DNA of 64,000 nucleotides from Coralloluteibacterium stylophorae (GCF_018122625.2 NZ_JAGQFT020000005.1:248001-312000), one strand, 5' to 3'; positions 34,035-42,790 are shown, counted from the stretch's first letter. The notes: generated from the sequence alone by a model not told the origin. A program made the numbers and translations.

Positions 34035-36451
34035 GCCGACAGCAGCGCCAGCACGCGCGCGGCCAGCGCCTTGGGCGTACGCGTGCAGTCGGCGTTGTCC
34101 TCGTCGGCGGCGAGCACCGGACCGACGCAGCCCGGGCAGCCGGCGCGGCAGTCGCAGCGCTCCACCAGTTCGCGCGCGCGCTGCAGGATCTCGTCGCGGC
34201 GCACGAACAGCGGCTCCGACAGGCCGACGCCCCCGGGGAAGTTGTCGTAGAGGTAGGCGGTCGGCACGAAGCGGGCGTCCTCGTCGAGCGCCAGCGGCTG
34301 GCCGTCGGCGCCGCGGAGCGTGCCGCGGCCGAGGCCGTCGCGGTCGGCGAACCAGGCGCCGTCGCCGCTGCCCACCGCCTTCTGCAGGTCGCGCGCCTCG
34401 GCCATCACCGAGACGGTGGCCACCACGTGCAGCGCGTAGGCCGCGCCGAGGAAGCCGTCGAGCGCGAGCTGCTTCGAGGCGAAGGCCTCTTCCAGCACGT
34501 CCTGCGGCAGCGCCCACCACACCGAGGTCGTGTGCAGCTCCTGGTCGGGCAGGTTGACCGGGCCGTAGCCGATGTTCTCGTGGGTGTAGTAGCGGATCTT
34601 CTTGTAGCCCGAGACGCGCCGGACCACGTGCACCTCGCCGTGGTGGGTGGTGCCGTGGCCGGACCTGGCGCCGTCGAACTGCTCGAGCACCTTGAGCTTG
34701 GTGTAGTCGATGGCGTCGGTGTAGTAGTCGACTGTGGTGCGGGTGACGTAGGCCTTGCGGCCTTCCCAGTCCAGTCGCTCCACCTGGAACGGCGCGCTCT
34801 GCACCATGTGGATGGCGCCCTCGTAGAGGGTCAGCGCGGCGGCCGAGTAGTCGACCTCGGCGATGATCGTCTGCCGTCCCTCGGTGCGGTCGACGACGAC
34901 GAAATTGCCGTCGGCCACCGAGCGCAGCGACACCGCCTGCGCCGGATAGCTGTCGGCGATCCACTCCCAGCGGTCGCCCTCCTGGTGCAGCACGCCGGAT
35001 TCGCCCAGCACCTCGAGGAAGTCCTGCGGGTCGATCGGGCCGAAGCGCTCGCCGGCCAGGAACGGCAGCTCGAACGCGGCGCAGCGGATGTGGTCGAGCA
35101 GGATCAGCGCCTGGTCGGCGTGGATGCGCGCGTGCTCGGGCGGTGCGCCCTGGAAGAACTCCGGGTGGCGGACGAGGTACTGGTCCATCGGGTCGCTGGA
35201 GGCCACCAGCACGCCGAGCGCCGGCTGCTGGCGGCGGCCGGCGCGGCCGAAGCGCTGCCAGGTCGCGGCGATCGAGCCGGGATAGCCGTTGAGCACCACC
35301 ACGTCGAGGCTGCCGATGTCGACGCCGAGCTCGAGCGCCGAGGTGCTGACGATGCCGTCGATGTGGCCGGCGCGCATGTCGCGCTCGGCGGCGCGGCGCT
35401 CGGTCGGCAGGTAGCCGCCGCGGTAGGCGCGGATCCGAGGCAGCCGCCGCGGGTCGTGGTCGAACACGTCCTTGAGGTACTTGGTCAGCACCTCGACCAT
35501 CAGCCGCGTCTGCGCGAACACCAGCGTCTTCAGCCCCGCCTTGATCGCCAGCCGGGCGATGCGGTTGGACTGCGAGCGCGCCGAGGCGCGCAGGCCGAGG
35601 TCCGGGTTGACCACCGGCGGGTTCCACAGCAGCACGTGCTTGTCGCCGGTGGGCGCGCCGCTCTCGGTGACGGCTTCGCACTCGTCCTCGATCAGCGCCT
35701 CGGCGTGCGCCTTCGGGTTGCCGATGGTCGCCGAGCACAGGATGAACTGCGGGTTCGAGCCATAGAACGCGCACACGCGCCTGAGCCGGCGGATCACGTT
35801 GGCCACGTGCGAGCCGAACACGCCGCGGTAGGTATGCACCTCGTCGATGACCACGTACTTCAGGTTCTCGAAGAACTGCGCCCACTTGGTGTGATGCGGC
35901 AGGATCGCCTGGTGCAGCATGTCCGGGTTGCTGACCACGATGTCGCCGTGCAGGCGGATCGCCGCGCGCGCGTCGCCGGGGGTGTCGCCGTCGAAGGTGA
36001 AGGCCTTGAGGCCGAGGTCGCCGGCGCGGTTGAGTTCCAGCAGCTCGGCGACCTGGTCCTGCGACAGCGCCTTGGTCGGGAACAGGTACAGCGCCTTGCC
36101 CTCGCGTCGCAGCGCGGCGGTGGCGACGGGCAGCGTGTAGCACAGCGACTTGCCCGAGGCGGTCGGGGTGACCACGACCACGTGCTTGCCGGCACGCACC
36201 GCATCCCAGGCCTCGGCCTGGTGGCTGTAGAGCCGCTCCACCCCGCGGGCGCGCAGCGCCTCGGCGAGCGGTGCGGGCAGCGCCTCGGGCAGCGGCGCGT
36301 AGCGCCCCTCGCGGCCGGGGATCGAGATCGCGCCGGTAATGCGCTCGGCGTACTTGCCCTGCAGGCGCAGGGCGAGGGCGCGGCCATCGAGGCGGGCGTC
36401 GCGCCGGGCGAGCGGCGCGTCGCGGTGCGCGGGAACGGCGGGCAGGGACAT
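34031..36451 (-). CDS. mrfA: DEAD/DEAH-box helicase with DUF1998 domain, MrfA/YprA type
   Basis: ATP-dependent DNA helicase of 806 residues. Motif I TPTASGKS, motif Ia LFPTKALSQDQ, motif II DEVH (VVIDEVHTYRGVFGSHVANV), motif III LCSATIGNP, and in the second RecA domain IVSTSALELGVDIG and WQRFGRAGRRQQP. The C-terminal DUF1998 zinc-binding region has four cysteines in CDCRAGCPGCVGP (about 759-771). This domain order matches MrfA of Bacillus and the Hrq1-like group. It is coupled to the exonuclease gene downstream. The 305 bp upstream, shared with a divergent gene, hold two adjacent dyads. Confidence 0.92.
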   Translation of the reverse strand: MSLPAVPAHRDAPLARRDARLDGRALALRLQGKYAERITGAISIPGREGRYAPLPEALPAPLAEALRARGVERLYSHQAEAWDAVRAGKHVVVVTPTASGKSLCYTLPVATAALRREGKALYLFPTKALSQDQVAELLELNRAGDLGLKAFTFDGDTPGDARAAIRLHGDIVVSNPDMLHQAILPHHTKWAQFFENLKYVVIDEVHTYRGVFGSHVANVIRRLRRVCAFYGSNPQFILCSATIGNPKAHAEALIEDECEAVTESGAPTGDKHVLLWNPPVVNPDLGLRASARSQSNRIARLAIKAGLKTLVFAQTRLMVEVLTKYLKDVFDHDPRRLPRIRAYRGGYLPTERRAAERDMRAGHIDGIVSTSALELGVDIGSLDVVVLNGYPGSIAATWQRFGRAGRRQQPALGVLVASSDPMDQYLVRHPEFFQGAPPEHARIHADQALILLDHIRCAAFELPFLAGERFGPIDPQDFLEVLGESGVLHQEGDRWEWIADSYPAQAVSLRSVADGNFVVVDRTEGRQTIIAEVDYSAAALTLYEGAIHMVQSAPFQVERLDWEGRKAYVTRTTVDYYTDAIDYTKLKVLEQFDGARSGHGTTHHGEVHVVRRVSGYKKIRYYTHENIGYGPVNLPDQELHTTSVWWALPQDVLEEAFASKQLALDGFLGAAYALHVVATVSVMAEARDLQKAVGSGDGAWFADRDGLGRGTLRGADGQPLALDEDARFVPTAYLYDNFPGGVGLSEPLFVRRDEILQRARELVERCDCRAGCPGCVGPVLAADEDNADCTRTPKALAARVLALLSA

Positions 36452-36756
36452 CGGCGGGCTCGGCGGCGTGGCCGGCCTTTGTCGCCGATCGGCGTCTCAG
36501 CGGGTGAGACGGCCGTGGCGACCTCCGCGGTCATCGGATCTTGACGCCGCGCGCCCGCCGTTCCACGCGGCAGCGCGACCCGCCTCCACGGTCGTTCATG
36601 AGCCGTTCCCGCGTGCGGAGCGCGCGGTTGCGAGGTCGAGCACCCGGCCGGCGGGCGCGCTCACATGCCGGCAACCGCGCACGCACGACGGGTTCACCGC
36701 GCCGGGGCAAGCGTGCCGGCCTGTCCGCGCATCCGCGCCCCACCCGGAGCACTGCC
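36452..36756. other. 305-bp divergent intergenic region
   Basis: Lies between the divergently read helicase and glycine-zipper genes. Apart from the dyads near the helicase end (36483-36511) and a GGAG ribosome binding site before the ATG at 36757, I see no gene and no clear promoter boxes. In-frame codons upstream of 36757 are Arg/Pro-rich and not protein-like. Confidence 0.5.
36483..36511. promoter_or_regulatory. Two adjoining dyads upstream of mrfA
   Basis: A perfect 12-bp palindrome CGCCGATCGGCG (36483-36494) touches a 7-bp inverted repeat CGTCTCA-GCGG-TGAGACG type element (36493-36511; arms read as GTCTCA / TGAGAC with flanking C and G). They lie 32 bases before the helicase ATG, in a place where an operator would act. 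Confidence 0.4.
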
Positions 36757-37662
36757 ATGAACGCATCCAAGCACGATCCCTCCCGCGATTCCGCCGACAC
36801 CTCCACCCAGGGCCGCGACCTCAACCGCGACCCGATTACCAAGGCGCCAGGCGCACACCCGGTCGGCGTCGGCGTCGGCACCGCGGTCGGCGGCGCGGCG
36901 GCGGGCGCCGCGGCCGGCGCCTTCTTCGGCCCGATCGGCTCGCTGATCGGCGTGGTCGCCGGCGGCATCGCCGGCGCGGCCGCCGGCAAGGGCGTCGCCG
37001 AACGCATCGACCCGACCGGCGAGATCGACTACTGGCGCGAGGCCCATGCCGAGCGCCCCTACGTCGCCGAGAACCGTGAGGCCGGCTACGACTACGACCG
37101 CGACTACGCCGCCGCCTACGGCTTCGGCCTGCAGGCGCGCGAGGCCAACCAGGACCGCCACTGGGACGAGGGCCTGGAAGGCGACCTCGGCCGCGACTGG
37201 GACAAGCATCGCGGCGACTCGCGCCTGGACTGGGAGCTCGCGCGTCCGGCCGCCCGCGACGCCTGGGACCGCGCCGACCGCACCCACCGCACCTACCAGG
37301 CCGTCGACCGCCACCACGAGCCGCGCCATACCGAAGCCGACTACTACGACGCCAATGCCGGCTACGGTTACGATGACTACCGCGCCGCCTACCGCTACGG
37401 CGCCCAGGCGCGCAGCCGCAACGACGACCGGCTGTGGGACGAAGACCTGGAGCGTGAGCTGGCCCGCGACTGGGAGCAGCGCCGCGGCACCTCGCGCCTG
37501 GGCTGGGCCGAGGCCAGGCATGCGGTGCGCGACGCCTACGACGCCTCCAGCAGCTACGACTCCTACGACAATCCCAGCTACCGCGACAACGCCTATGACG
37601 AGCACCCGGCCGGAAACGCCAGCCGCGATGCGTTGAAGGTCGGCGGCGGCCCGCGCGTGTAA
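36757..37662 (+). CDS. Glycine-zipper protein with a duplicated acidic module
   Basis: A 301-residue protein. Residues about 36-85 form a glycine-zipper membrane-inserting segment (GVGVGTAVGGAAAGAAAGAF, SLIGVVAGGIAGAAAGKGVA). The rest is hydrophilic and Tyr/Asp/Arg-rich, made of two copies of a module of about 60 residues (about 111-173 and 204-266), each with AAY-GFG or YRYGAQAR, then RHWDE or RLWDE, then DW-K/Q-HR/RR-G-SRL-W. It has no signal peptide. The ATG at 36757 follows GGAG. It looks like a stress-related membrane-associated protein, but I know no proven function for this architecture. Confidence 0.75.
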   Translation: MNASKHDPSRDSADTSTQGRDLNRDPITKAPGAHPVGVGVGTAVGGAAAGAAAGAFFGPIGSLIGVVAGGIAGAAAGKGVAERIDPTGEIDYWREAHAERPYVAENREAGYDYDRDYAAAYGFGLQAREANQDRHWDEGLEGDLGRDWDKHRGDSRLDWELARPAARDAWDRADRTHRTYQAVDRHHEPRHTEADYYDANAGYGYDDYRAAYRYGAQARSRNDDRLWDEDLERELARDWEQRRGTSRLGWAEARHAVRDAYDASSSYDSYDNPSYRDNAYDEHPAGNASRDALKVGGGPRV

Positions 37663-37683
37663 CGCACCGAGAAGCCACGCGGA

Positions 37684-37708
37684 ACGGGCGCCGGCGAACG
37701 GCGCCCGT
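37684..37708. terminator. Bidirectional hairpin between convergent genes
   Basis: Perfect 10-bp stem ACGGGCGCCG / CGGCGCCCGT with a GCGAA loop, centred in the 53 bases between the glycine-zipper gene and the response-regulator gene, which converge here. Confidence 0.65.
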
Positions 37709-37715
37709 GCGTCCG

Positions 37716-38375
37716 TCAGGCGCCGGGCCCGGTGTCCAGCGTTTCTTCGGGGTCGAGCGACTTCACCAGCACCGCCGCCTGCGTGCGCGACCGGCAGCCG
37801 AGCTTGCCGAGGATGGCGGTCACGTGGATCTTCACCGTGTTCTCGGCGAGCCCGAGTTCGGCCGCGATCTGCTTGTTGAGCAGGCCATCGGCGATCAGCA
37901 TCAGCACCCGGAACTGCTGCGGCGTGAGCTGGGCCAGGCGCGCGGCGAGGTCGGCATCGCGCTCGCTGCGCTCGGCCTGTTCCGCCTCGAACCAGGTGCC
38001 GCCGGCGAGTACGGTGCGCACCGCCTCGCGCAGGCGCTCCGCTGGCGCGGCCTTGGAGACGAAGCCCGCCGCGCCGAACTGCTGCGCGCGCCGCACCGTG
38101 CGCGGTTGGTCGTTGGACGACACCACCACCAGCGGCAGCTCCGGGCGTTGCGCGCGCAGGGCGACGACCGAGGAGAAGCCCTTGGCGCCCGGCATCATCA
38201 GGTCGAGCAGCACCAGGTCGATGTGCGGCGTACCGGCGATCGCGCGCTCCAGCGCCTCGCGCGTGGCCGCCTCGACCGCCCGCCCGCCGACGAGCAGGTC
38301 GCCCAGCGCGTGCAGCATCGCCGCGCGGAACATCGGGTGGTCGTCGGCGACGAGGAGGGTCAGCGGCTGCTGCAT
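37716..38375 (-). CDS. NarL/LuxR-type response regulator (orphan)
   Basis: Two-domain transcription regulator of 219 residues. The receiver has the acidic pair in VADDHPMFRAAM, phospho-acceptor Asp58 (DLVLLDLMMPGAKG), VVVSSNDQP and the switch lysine in AAGFVSKAAP. The C-terminal LuxR helix-turn-helix reads LTPQQFRVLMLIADGLLNKQ, IAAELGLAENTVKIHVTAIL and KLGCRSRTQAAVL. No histidine kinase is adjacent, so the signal is unknown. It resembles the AgmR-type group from memory only. Confidence 0.92.
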   Translation of the reverse strand: MQQPLTLLVADDHPMFRAAMLHALGDLLVGGRAVEAATREALERAIAGTPHIDLVLLDLMMPGAKGFSSVVALRAQRPELPLVVVSSNDQPRTVRRAQQFGAAGFVSKAAPAERLREAVRTVLAGGTWFEAEQAERSERDADLAARLAQLTPQQFRVLMLIADGLLNKQIAAELGLAENTVKIHVTAILGKLGCRSRTQAAVLVKSLDPEETLDTGPGA

Positions 38376-38415
38376 CCGTCCAGCATGACGGCGCGCCGCG
38401 GCGCCGGCAACGCGT

Positions 38416-39612
38416 TCAGGACCCGCCGGCGTCCTCGCGGGTGACGATGTCGGCGCCCTCGGTCAGGGTGCGGTGAACCGGGCAGCGCTCGGCGATCTCG
38501 ACCAGCCGTGCGCGCTGCTCCGCGTCCAGAGCACCGGAGAGGACGATGTCGCGCTCGAAGCGCGAGCGTCCCCCCTCGCCACGGTGGTGCGCCACGGCGA
38601 CGCGGGTCCGGCCCAGCGGCCAGCCCTTGCGCTCGGCGTACATGCGCAGGGTCATCGCGGTGCAGGCCGCCAGCGCCGAGGACAGCAGGCCGAACGGGTT
38701 CGGACCCGAGCCCAGGCCGCCGACGCCGGGCGGCTCGTCGGCGAGGAAATGCGCGCCGGCGGTGTCGACCACGAGCTGGAAGCGACCGGCCCCGGTTTCC
38801 GCGACCTCGGCGCGCTCGGAGGCCTGCGCGTCGGCGCCGGCCGCCTCCGCCAGTTCCGGCAGGTAGCGGCCGGCCCACGCGGCGACCACGTCGGCGACGT
38901 AGCCCGCATCCTCCTGCACGGTCAACAGGTGGTCGGCGGTGTCGAGCGAGACGAAGCTCTTGGGGTGGCGCGCGGCCTGGAAGATCGCCGCGGCGTTGTC
39001 GATCCCGACGGTGGCGTCGCGCGGCGAATGCAGCACCAGCAGGGCGCGGTCGAGCGCGGCGATGCGCGCGCCCTGGTCGTGCGTGCGCAGGTCCTCGATG
39101 AACTGCCTGCGCACGGTGAACGGCCGTCCGCCGAGATCCACGCGCGCCTCGCCGCGCTCCAGGATCTCCGGCACCTGGGCGCCGAACTGGCCGGTCACGT
39201 GCATCACGTCGAAGGGGGCGCCGATGACCGCCACCGCACGCACCGACGGCAGCGATCCGGCCGCGGCCAGCACCGCCGCGCCGCCCAGGCTGTGGCCGAC
39301 CAGCAGCGCCGGCGCCATGTCGTGCTCGCGCATGTGCGCGACCGCCGCCTGCAGGTCGGCGACGTCGGCGCTGAAGCCGCCCGCTCCGAACTCGCCCTCG
39401 CTGCCGCCGAGGCCGGTGAAGTCGAAGCGCAGCACGCCGATGCCGCGCGCGGTCAGCGCCCGCGCCACGCGCGTCGCCGCCAGCGAGTTCTTGCTGCAGG
39501 TGAAGCAGTGCGCGAACACCGCCCAGGCGCGCGCCGGCAGGTCGGGGGTGTCGAGGCGGGCGGCGAGGCGCTGGCCGGCGGCGCCGGTGAAATCGAAGCT
39601 GCGGGTGGGCAT
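38416..39612 (-). CDS. Fused alpha/beta hydrolase - OsmC-family protein
   Basis: Bifunctional 398-residue protein. The N-terminal alpha/beta hydrolase (about 1-255) has HCFTCSKN, the nucleophile elbow GHSLGGAAVL, Asp in HSPRDATVG and His in DTADHLL. The C-terminal OsmC domain (about 265-398) has the two peroxidatic-type cysteines in ALAACTAMTLRMYAERKG and AERCPVHRTL, suggesting hydroperoxide reduction. Fusions of this type are known in proteobacteria. The ATG at 39612 is used because upstream in-frame codons belong to another frame's gene. It follows the pirin gene by 5 bases, so the two form an operon of likely oxidative or electrophile defence. Confidence 0.92.
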   Translation of the reverse strand: MPTRSFDFTGAAGQRLAARLDTPDLPARAWAVFAHCFTCSKNSLAATRVARALTARGIGVLRFDFTGLGGSEGEFGAGGFSADVADLQAAVAHMREHDMAPALLVGHSLGGAAVLAAAGSLPSVRAVAVIGAPFDVMHVTGQFGAQVPEILERGEARVDLGGRPFTVRRQFIEDLRTHDQGARIAALDRALLVLHSPRDATVGIDNAAAIFQAARHPKSFVSLDTADHLLTVQEDAGYVADVVAAWAGRYLPELAEAAGADAQASERAEVAETGAGRFQLVVDTAGAHFLADEPPGVGGLGSGPNPFGLLSSALAACTAMTLRMYAERKGWPLGRTRVAVAHHRGEGGRSRFERDIVLSGALDAEQRARLVEIAERCPVHRTLTEGADIVTREDAGGS

Positions 39613-39617
39613 GCGGG

Positions 39618-40511
39618 TCAGGACATCGGGGTAGGCTCGGCGGCGGGTGCGCCGGGCAGCGGGATGAACTCGTCGTGGTCGAGCGGCGGCAGGCGGATGC
39701 GGCCGGCGCTCCAGTCTGCCTTGGCCTGCTCGATCCGCTCCTGCCGCGACGAGACGAAGTTCCACCAGATCCAGCGCGGGCCCAGCGGCTCGCCGCCGAG
39801 CAGCATCAGCCGCGCCGGGCCGACCGCGCGCAGCAGCGGCCGCCCGCCGGATGCGAAGACCAGCATCTGCCCCTGCCGGTAGCGCCGGCCGTCGACCTCC
39901 ACCTCGCCCTTCGCCACGTAGGCCGCGCGCTCGGCATGCCCGTCGGGCAGCGCCAGGCGCGCGCCATCGGCGAGCTCGGCGTGCAGGTAGAACAGCGGCG
40001 AATGCGTTCGCGCCGGGCTGCTCAGGCCGAAGGCGCTGCCGGCGATCAGGCGGCCGTCGACGCCGTCCTCGGAAAAACGCGGCAGCGAGCCGGCGGCGTA
40101 GTGGTCGAAGGCCGGCGCGTCCTCCTCGTGCGCCTCCGGCAGGGCGACCCAGGCCTGGATGCCGTCCATGAACCCGCCGCCCTCGCGCAGCCCGTCGAAA
40201 CGCTCGGAATGGCTGATGCCGGCTCCGGCGGTCATCCAGTTCAGCGCGCCGGGCGTGATCACCTGTTCGACGCCGAGGCTGTCGCGATGGGTCATCTCGC
40301 CGTCGAACAGGTAGGTCACCGTCGACAGGCCGATGTGCGGATGCGGACGCACGTCGGTCGCCCGCGGGATCCCGGGCGGCATGTCCACCGGCCCCATGCG
40401 GTCGAAGAAGATGAAGGGCCCGACCATGCGCCGGCTGCGGAAGGGCAGCACGCGGCCGACCTCGAAGCCGCCCAGGTCGTGGCAGCGGGTGTCGATCACC
40501 ATCTCGAGCAT
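39618..40511 (-). CDS. Pirin family protein
   Basis: Double-cupin iron protein of 297 residues, probably with quercetinase-like or redox-regulatory function. The metal site matches human pirin in spacing: His57 and His59 (RPHPHIGLSTVTYLFDGEMT), His101 and Glu103 (GISHSERF). The second cupin (about 170-260) contains GEVEVDGRRYRQGQMLVF and GEPLGPRWIWWNFVSS, a strong pirin C-terminal signature. The ATG at 40511 opens the conserved N-terminus MLEMVIDTRCHDLGGFEVGR. First gene of a two-gene operon with the hydrolase-OsmC fusion. Confidence 0.94.
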   Translation of the reverse strand: MLEMVIDTRCHDLGGFEVGRVLPFRSRRMVGPFIFFDRMGPVDMPPGIPRATDVRPHPHIGLSTVTYLFDGEMTHRDSLGVEQVITPGALNWMTAGAGISHSERFDGLREGGGFMDGIQAWVALPEAHEEDAPAFDHYAAGSLPRFSEDGVDGRLIAGSAFGLSSPARTHSPLFYLHAELADGARLALPDGHAERAAYVAKGEVEVDGRRYRQGQMLVFASGGRPLLRAVGPARLMLLGGEPLGPRWIWWNFVSSRQERIEQAKADWSAGRIRLPPLDHDEFIPLPGAPAAEPTPMS

Positions 40512-40612
40512 GGTTGGACTCCTGGGGACGGGTGCGGCCGCAAAGCATGCCGCCCGCACGTGGCCGCCGTCTTGCACGCGGCTGCGCCGGGCCGGTCGCG
40601 CGAGGTCAGGAC

Positions 40613-41989
40613 TCAGTAGCCGCCGAAGCTGCCGGCGGCCCCGGGGAACACCACCGGGCTCTCGCTGCCGTCGCGGGCGACCGCCGAGACGCCGAAGAAA
40701 TAGTTGTCGATGATGACGTTCTCCAGGGTGTGCCCGGTCACGTCGCCGACGAACACGCTGTGCGTCCACTGCGGCTCGGTGGTGAGGCGCCAGTGGACGC
40801 GGTAGCCGGCCAGGTCCGGCGCCTGCGCGGCCGGCGCTCGCGTCCAGCGCAGGGTGGTGTCGGCGGTGACCGCGCCCTCGATCGCGACGTCGGCCGGCGG
40901 CGGCGGCGCCGCGGCCATGCCCGCCAGGCTCACCGCGTTGAGCGCGGTCAGCTTCGCCGCGTAGGGAAAGTCCATGCCCGCGACGGTGTCGCCGTAGACG
41001 ACGCCGTGCTCGGTGCGCAGGTCCTGGTGCTGGCGGTCGTAGTGCTCGTTGGTCTCCATCACCCGCACCGCCGGGAAACCGGCCTCGTTGAACGGGCGGT
41101 GGTGGCCGCCGCGGCCGAAGCGGTCGAGGCGGTAGACCATCATCACGTCGAGATTGGGCACGTACGCGTCGGCCATGCGGTCGATGTAGCGCGCTAGGTT
41201 GCGCGAGGGCGAATCGACCTCGCCGCCGGTGAAGCGCCGCGCGCGTGCCTCGGCCTCGGTCTCGACCACGCGCGTGCCTTCCGAGAACACGCGCGCGGTG
41301 GTGTTGTCGACGATGCCGGTGATGCCGGCGCTGTTGCCGATCATGTCGTTGTTGAGCACCGCCTCGACGCGCCAGCCTCCCGCCTTCGCGTGGTCGGCGA
41401 GGATGCGGCCGCCGAACAGGCCCTGCTCCTCGCCGGAGAGCGCGGCGTAGACGATGGTGCCGGCGAAGCGGTGCTTCGACAGCAGGCGCGCGGCTTCGAG
41501 CGTGCCGGCCACGCCGGAGGCGTCGTCGTTGGCGCCGGGCGCATCGTCGATGGCGTTCATGACGTCGCTGACGCGCGAATCGATGTCGCCGCTCATCAGC
41601 ACCACGCGGTCGGGATCGCTGCTGCCACGCTGGATGGCGACCACGTTCACCACCTCGACCGGCCTCGGCACGCGCGTCTCGCCGGAGACGGTGTCGCCGA
41701 CGTCGACCACCTCGAGGCAGCCGCCGCAGGCGGCGGAGATGCGCTCAAACTCGGCGTGGATCCAGCGCCGCGCGGCGCCGATGCCGCGCGTGTCGGATCC
41801 GGTCTCCGACAGCGTGTGCCGGGTGCCGAAGCCGACGAGCGTGCGCACGTCGGCCTCGATTCGTGCGGCCGAGGGCGCGGTGCCGAGTTCGGTCAGCAGC
41901 GGCTGCCGCGACGGCGGTTCCGCGGGCGGCGCGGCGAGCGCGGTGCAGGGCAGGACGGCGAGGAACAGGAGGAAGGGACGACGATGCAT
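40613..41989 (-). CDS. Secreted M28-family metallopeptidase
   Basis: Exported zinc aminopeptidase-like protein of 458 residues. The signal peptide is FLLFLAVLPCTALA. The M28 core has GANDDASGVAGTLEAA (bridging Asp), ALSGEEQGLFGG (catalytic Glu pair), VLNNDMIGN (Asp) and GGHHRPFNEAGFPAVRVMET (His). The first metal-ligand motif, usually SGHxDSR, reads SGDIDSR here, so the expected His is Asp. The C-terminus (about 360-458) is a fibronectin-III-like domain (TADTTLRWTRAPAAQAPDLA, GYRVHWR). It diverges from the YcaC-like hydrolase. Confidence 0.88.
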   Translation of the reverse strand: MHRRPFLLFLAVLPCTALAAPPAEPPSRQPLLTELGTAPSAARIEADVRTLVGFGTRHTLSETGSDTRGIGAARRWIHAEFERISAACGGCLEVVDVGDTVSGETRVPRPVEVVNVVAIQRGSSDPDRVVLMSGDIDSRVSDVMNAIDDAPGANDDASGVAGTLEAARLLSKHRFAGTIVYAALSGEEQGLFGGRILADHAKAGGWRVEAVLNNDMIGNSAGITGIVDNTTARVFSEGTRVVETEAEARARRFTGGEVDSPSRNLARYIDRMADAYVPNLDVMMVYRLDRFGRGGHHRPFNEAGFPAVRVMETNEHYDRQHQDLRTEHGVVYGDTVAGMDFPYAAKLTALNAVSLAGMAAAPPPPADVAIEGAVTADTTLRWTRAPAAQAPDLAGYRVHWRLTTEPQWTHSVFVGDVTGHTLENVIIDNYFFGVSAVARDGSESPVVFPGAAGSFGGY

Positions 41990-42139
41990 GGAAGCCTCTG
42001 GCTGCGGAACGTGACGCGGTCGTCGAGCCTAGCGCGGCCCGCTGGCCGTCGCAGCGTCCGACAGCACGCGCATGCAAGCGTGGCGTACCGGTGCCGGCGA
42101 GCATGCGCCCGACCCGAACTGCGTACGAGGACCGCCGCC

Positions 42140-42790
42140 ATGTCCACGCTTGAGATGCTCGCCCCCGACAACTGCGCCATCGCCCTGATCGACTACCAGC
42201 CGGCGATGTACCAGGGCGTGCAGTCGCACGACCGCCTCGGCATCTTCAACAACGTGCAGGTGCTGGCCAAGGCGGCGAAGCTGTTCGGCATCCCGACGGT
42301 GATCTCCACGGTCGCCGCGGAGAGCTTCTCCGGTCCTTTCATGCCGGAGGTCACCGAGCTGTTTCCCGGCCACGACATCATCGACCGCACCTCGATGAAT
42401 GCCTGGCTGGATCCGCACTTCCGCGCCGCCGTGCACGCGACCGGACGCAGGAAGATCCTCGTCGCCGGACTCTGGACCGAGGCCTGCGTCCTGTTCCCCA
42501 CGCTCGACATGCTGTGCGAGGGCTTCGAGATCTACGTGCCGGCCGATGCCTGCGGCGACATCTCGCCGGAGGCGCACGAGCGCGCGATGGACCGCCTGAC
42601 CCAGGCCGGCGCGGTGCCGATCACCGCGCTGCAGTGGGTGTTCGAGCTGCAGCAGGACTGGGCGCGCAGCGCGACCTACGACGGGGTGATGGAGATCATC
42701 AAGGCGCACTCGCCCTACGGCATCCAGATCCGCTTCTCGAAATGGGCGCTGGGCGAGCACGCGTCCGAGGCGGGCGCGGCCGCGGCCTGA
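42140..42790 (+). CDS. Isochorismatase-like cysteine hydrolase (YcaC type)
   Basis: A 216-residue Rossmann-like cysteine hydrolase. The catalytic Asp lies in CAIALIDYQPAMYQGV (Asp18) and the nucleophile Cys in VAGLWTEACVLFPTLDML. The region that usually supplies the third residue reads IDRTSMNAW, as in the YcaC branch. VPADACGDISPEAHERAMDR and a Trp-containing ALQWVFELQQDW tail complete the match. Substrate unknown. The ATG at 42140 gives the family N-terminus. It leads a three-gene plus-strand set with a XapX membrane protein 40 bases downstream and a porin. Confidence 0.88.
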   Translation: MSTLEMLAPDNCAIALIDYQPAMYQGVQSHDRLGIFNNVQVLAKAAKLFGIPTVISTVAAESFSGPFMPEVTELFPGHDIIDRTSMNAWLDPHFRAAVHATGRRKILVAGLWTEACVLFPTLDMLCEGFEIYVPADACGDISPEAHERAMDRLTQAGAVPITALQWVFELQQDWARSATYDGVMEIIKAHSPYGIQIRFSKWALGEHASEAGAAAA

